Assembly (NCBI RefSeq): GCF_038592985.1
Contig: NZ_CP151951.1
Span: 3,339,001-3,403,000, forward strand
Reading direction: 5' to 3'
DNA: 64,000 bases
Origin: Paenibacillus sp. FSL R10-2782
GTDB taxonomy: Bacteria; Bacillota; Bacilli; Paenibacillales; Paenibacillaceae
Made by a program: the position numbers and the translations under genes. The notes under the pieces were generated by a model that saw only the letters and a list, made by a program, of their open reading frames with translations, was not told where the DNA came from and made no database searches. This document shows positions 62,185 through 64,000 of this stretch, piece by piece (positions within the stretch are counted from its first letter, which is position 1; each line of letters opens with the position of its first letter).

Positions 62185-62218
62185 CCTGTCTCCTCCTGTT
62201 CACTTCTAAAGCTTATTA

Positions 62219-63511
62219 TTATTTTACCCACTCTACAGAGGCGCCAAGCGTCGTCAGATGGTCAAAATATTGCGGATATGATTTGGCAACATGATGCGCA
62301 TCCTTGATCACCAGCGGTTTCTGGGCCCGTAGACCGACTACCGTCAAAGCCATAATAACACGGTGATCAAAATGCGCATTGATTTCAACGCCGCCTTCGA
62401 CCCCCTCCGGTCGGCCATGTACGATAATTTCAGCCTGACGTTCCTCCACGCGAGCTCCGGCCTTGGTCAGTTCGTTCAAATAATCGGTAATGCGGTCACA
62501 TTCCTTATACCGCAAATTTTCCACATTATAAAAACGGGACGTACCCTCAGCAAATACAGCAGCAGCCACCATCGCCAGCACCGCATCGGTTGCAGCATCG
62601 CCGTCAAACTCGATGGCCTTCAAACGGCCATTCCCCTTCACGACAACTGTGTCGTTCTTGTGCGTCAGCGGTACTTCCATCATACGAAGCACATCTACAA
62701 TAGCACGTTCTCCCTGCTTGCTCTGCTCCTTTAGCCGATGGATGGTGACATCCGAGTTCGTTACGGCAGCCGCTGCCAGCACCGCGGCACTGCCTGGGTA
62801 ATCCCCCTGCACTGTATACGTGCGCGGCTGATAAGATTGTCGTCCCGGAACACGGAAAGACATATAATCGTCACTTGCATGAATGATTATACCTGCCTCT
62901 TGGAGCACCTCCAGCGTCTGACCAATAACCACCTTGGATTTCAGATCATGCAGCACCTCGATTTCGCTGTCTTCCTCCAGTAAAGGTGTAAGGAACAGCA
63001 ATGCGCTCAAATATTGTGAGCTAACCGAACCGGACACCTGTATTTTGCCGCCCTTAGCTTGACCGCCCTGGATACGAATAGGCAACTTACCTTCGCGATG
63101 GTCCACTCTTACACCCAATTGGCCCAGCGCATCAATTAGATCATCATGGGGTCGTTTACCCAATGAGTCAGGATATGTATTAACGAAGGTAACATCCGGG
63201 CATAAGGATACAACTCCCATCAAAAAACGGAGCACCGCTCCGGCATTCCCTACATTTAACTCCTTCACAGCACGAGGATGGCTACCAAAACCCGTAATGA
63301 CAATTTTTTCGTCATCCTCTTCCAGCACTGCCCCCAGATCAGCGATACAACGACGCATAGCATCACTGTCCTCACTGTGTGCCGGAAAATAAATGGTACT
63401 TTGCCCATCGGCGAGCGCCGCTGTGAGCAGATAACGAGTAGTGTAGTTTTTGGAGGATAAGGCCCCAATCTCTCCCTGCAGGGAAGGGGTAGGTCTAACG
63501 ATAACATCCAT
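62219..63511 (-). CDS. EPSP synthase homologue with divergent substrate-loop residues
   Basis: The 430-residue protein starts MDVIVRPTPS (ATG 63511, AAGGAG upstream). It has the double-domain EPSP synthase pattern: GNAGAVLRFL near residue 90, SSQYLSALLF near 170, an Asp in DGDAATDAVLA, NLRYKECDRI near 340, DHRVIMALTV and VAKSYPQYF. The usual PGDKSISHR loop is ALSSKNYTTR here: the Lys and Arg remain but the Ser is Asn, and GNAGT-x-R-P is GNAGAVLRF. EPSP synthase makes 5-enolpyruvylshikimate-3-phosphate. The changes may alter substrate or inhibitor binding. No other aro gene is near, so this may be a second copy. Confidence 0.78.
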   Translation of the reverse strand: MDVIVRPTPSLQGEIGALSSKNYTTRYLLTAALADGQSTIYFPAHSEDSDAMRRCIADLGAVLEEDDEKIVITGFGSHPRAVKELNVGNAGAVLRFLMGVVSLCPDVTFVNTYPDSLGKRPHDDLIDALGQLGVRVDHREGKLPIRIQGGQAKGGKIQVSGSVSSQYLSALLFLTPLLEEDSEIEVLHDLKSKVVIGQTLEVLQEAGIIIHASDDYMSFRVPGRQSYQPRTYTVQGDYPGSAAVLAAAAVTNSDVTIHRLKEQSKQGERAIVDVLRMMEVPLTHKNDTVVVKGNGRLKAIEFDGDAATDAVLAMVAAAVFAEGTSRFYNVENLRYKECDRITDYLNELTKAGARVEERQAEIIVHGRPEGVEGGVEINAHFDHRVIMALTVVGLRAQKPLVIKDAHHVAKSYPQYFDHLTTLGASVEWVK

Positions 63512-63556
63512 ATTGTGCATGCTCCTTTTCGATTCAAACCATCCTAGTTTACGTTA

Positions 63557-63562
63557 ATTATA
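63557..63562 (-). promoter_or_regulatory. Candidate -10 box for the EPSP synthase homologue
   Basis: TATAAT on the minus strand lies 46 nt upstream of the start codon. No good -35 stands at 16-18 nt, so the call is weak. Confidence 0.4.
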
Positions 63563-63674
63563 CAAGCTGTAGTGTTCATTTCTCTACCAAAAAAATATAC
63601 AATATTCATCTAGGTCTTTCGGAGTTTAATCCAGCAGGTCGATTCGTCTTTATCTGCCTTTAGGTTCAGCCTAA

Positions 63675-63704
63675 TTGACAGCTTAGAGATCGCTTCGCTA
63701 TCAT
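63675..63704 (+). promoter_or_regulatory. Promoter of the rhodanese gene
   Basis: TTGACA (63675-63680) and TATCAT (63699-63704) are 18 nt apart. The leader of about 70 nt includes a small GTGTG/CACAC hairpin. Confidence 0.65.
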
Positions 63705-63780
63705 ACATAGAGAGTGTGATGTTTTGCACACGTCAATAACACACGCAGCACCCATTTTACATTAGAAAAGAGGTCCAGCC

Positions 63781-64000
63781 ATGACGCAAATCGCCCTGAT
63801 TGAACCTTCTGAGCTTCGCGCACGCCTGCAAGCAGGAGAACAACTGCAATTGATCGACGTTCGCGAGGCAGAAGAAGTAGCGGAAGGCATGATTGACGGT
63901 GCCAAGCATATTCCGCTCGGACAGATTCCGAGTCGCCTTGAGGAAATTGAACGTACCGGTGAAATTATCTTTATTTGCCGGAGCGGTTATCGCAGCGAAC
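63781..64000 (+). CDS. Rhodanese-like domain protein, truncated by the window end
   Basis: The visible 73 residues start MTQIALIEPSELRARLQAGE and contain LIDVREAEEVAEGMIDGAKHIPL and the active-site loop CRSGYRS with the reactive cysteine. This is a single rhodanese domain, which carries persulfide sulfur. AAGAGG precedes the ATG. It has its own promoter and is divergent from the EPSP synthase homologue. The C-terminal part is outside the window, so the full architecture is unknown. Confidence 0.9.
   Translation, partial: MTQIALIEPSELRARLQAGEQLQLIDVREAEEVAEGMIDGAKHIPLGQIPSRLEEIERTGEIIFICRSGYRSE

Noticed and set aside
1..64000. CRISPR array, prophage, insertion sequence or defence island
   Set aside because: I found no regularly spaced repeats, transposase or integrase motifs, and nearly all genes are conserved housekeeping genes in Bacillales order.

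Overview
This window looks like chromosomal core sequence of a spore-forming, low-to-mid GC Firmicute, most probably a Paenibacillus close to P. polymyxa. The sequence itself shows a spoVM gene, a ccpA/acsA/acuA cluster, bacillithiol-type BrxC, RemA, RicF and RqcH, and a gene order that follows the Bacillus subtilis ylo region in long blocks. The genus is an inference from family content and synteny, because no rRNA is present. I see no tRNA, rRNA, CRISPR array, transposase, integrase or prophage gene.

Region 1 (1-20432, almost all on the minus strand) is the ylo block read backwards: YloC/YicC, remA, gmk, rpoZ, coaBC, priA, def, fmt, rsmB, rlmN, prpC, prkC, rsgA, rpe, spoVM, then rpmB on the plus strand, then fakA and a FakB/DegV gene cut by the window edge. 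Many junctions are 1 or 4 nt overlaps, so translation is coupled. The bifunctional homocysteine methyltransferase/methylenetetrahydrofolate reductase lies just upstream of yicC. Two B. subtilis neighbours are missing from this order: yloU, and thiN, whose place holds a small membrane protein.

Region 2 (20500-31330) holds a secreted protein of unknown role, dapF, a SERCA-type calcium ATPase divergent from rqcH (yloA), a PHP phosphoesterase translationally coupled to a LysR regulator, an orphan 145-residue protein, and the ylbG-ricF pair.

Region 3 (31400-43700) has a two-gene XPB-type helicase operon, a CBS-domain protein, an M20 amidohydrolase, a SEDS protein (ftsW type), an Asp23-family protein, a Ca2+/H+ antiporter, ylaN, an HPr-like protein that lacks the phosphorylatable histidine, an M29 aminopeptidase and a lipoprotein.

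Region 4 (43800-57700) has a GAF-GAF-GGDEF diguanylate cyclase, rpsD with a structured leader, an AraC/GyrI-like regulator, a class A penicillin-binding protein with fibronectin domains, and a carbon-metabolism cluster: acsA and acuA are divergent around a near-consensus cre site, with mtnN, ccpA and ytxJ/brxC beyond. A zinc-finger protein and a DJ-1/PfpI protein follow.

Region 5 (57700-64000) has an N-acetylglucosamine-type EIICBA overlapping ptsI with no ptsH between them, a CoA-binding protein, a divergent EPSP synthase homologue and the start of a rhodanese.

The most interesting points are the His-less HPr-like protein that keeps the regulatory serine site, the XPB/Helicase_C_3 pair, the EPSP synthase homologue with altered substrate-loop residues, two perfect 15-bp intergenic inverted repeats that are not terminators, and hairpin-bearing leaders before rpmB and rpsD. 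I do not see a clearly new multi-gene system such as a defence island. Everything here rests on reading the sequence and on remembered family motifs.
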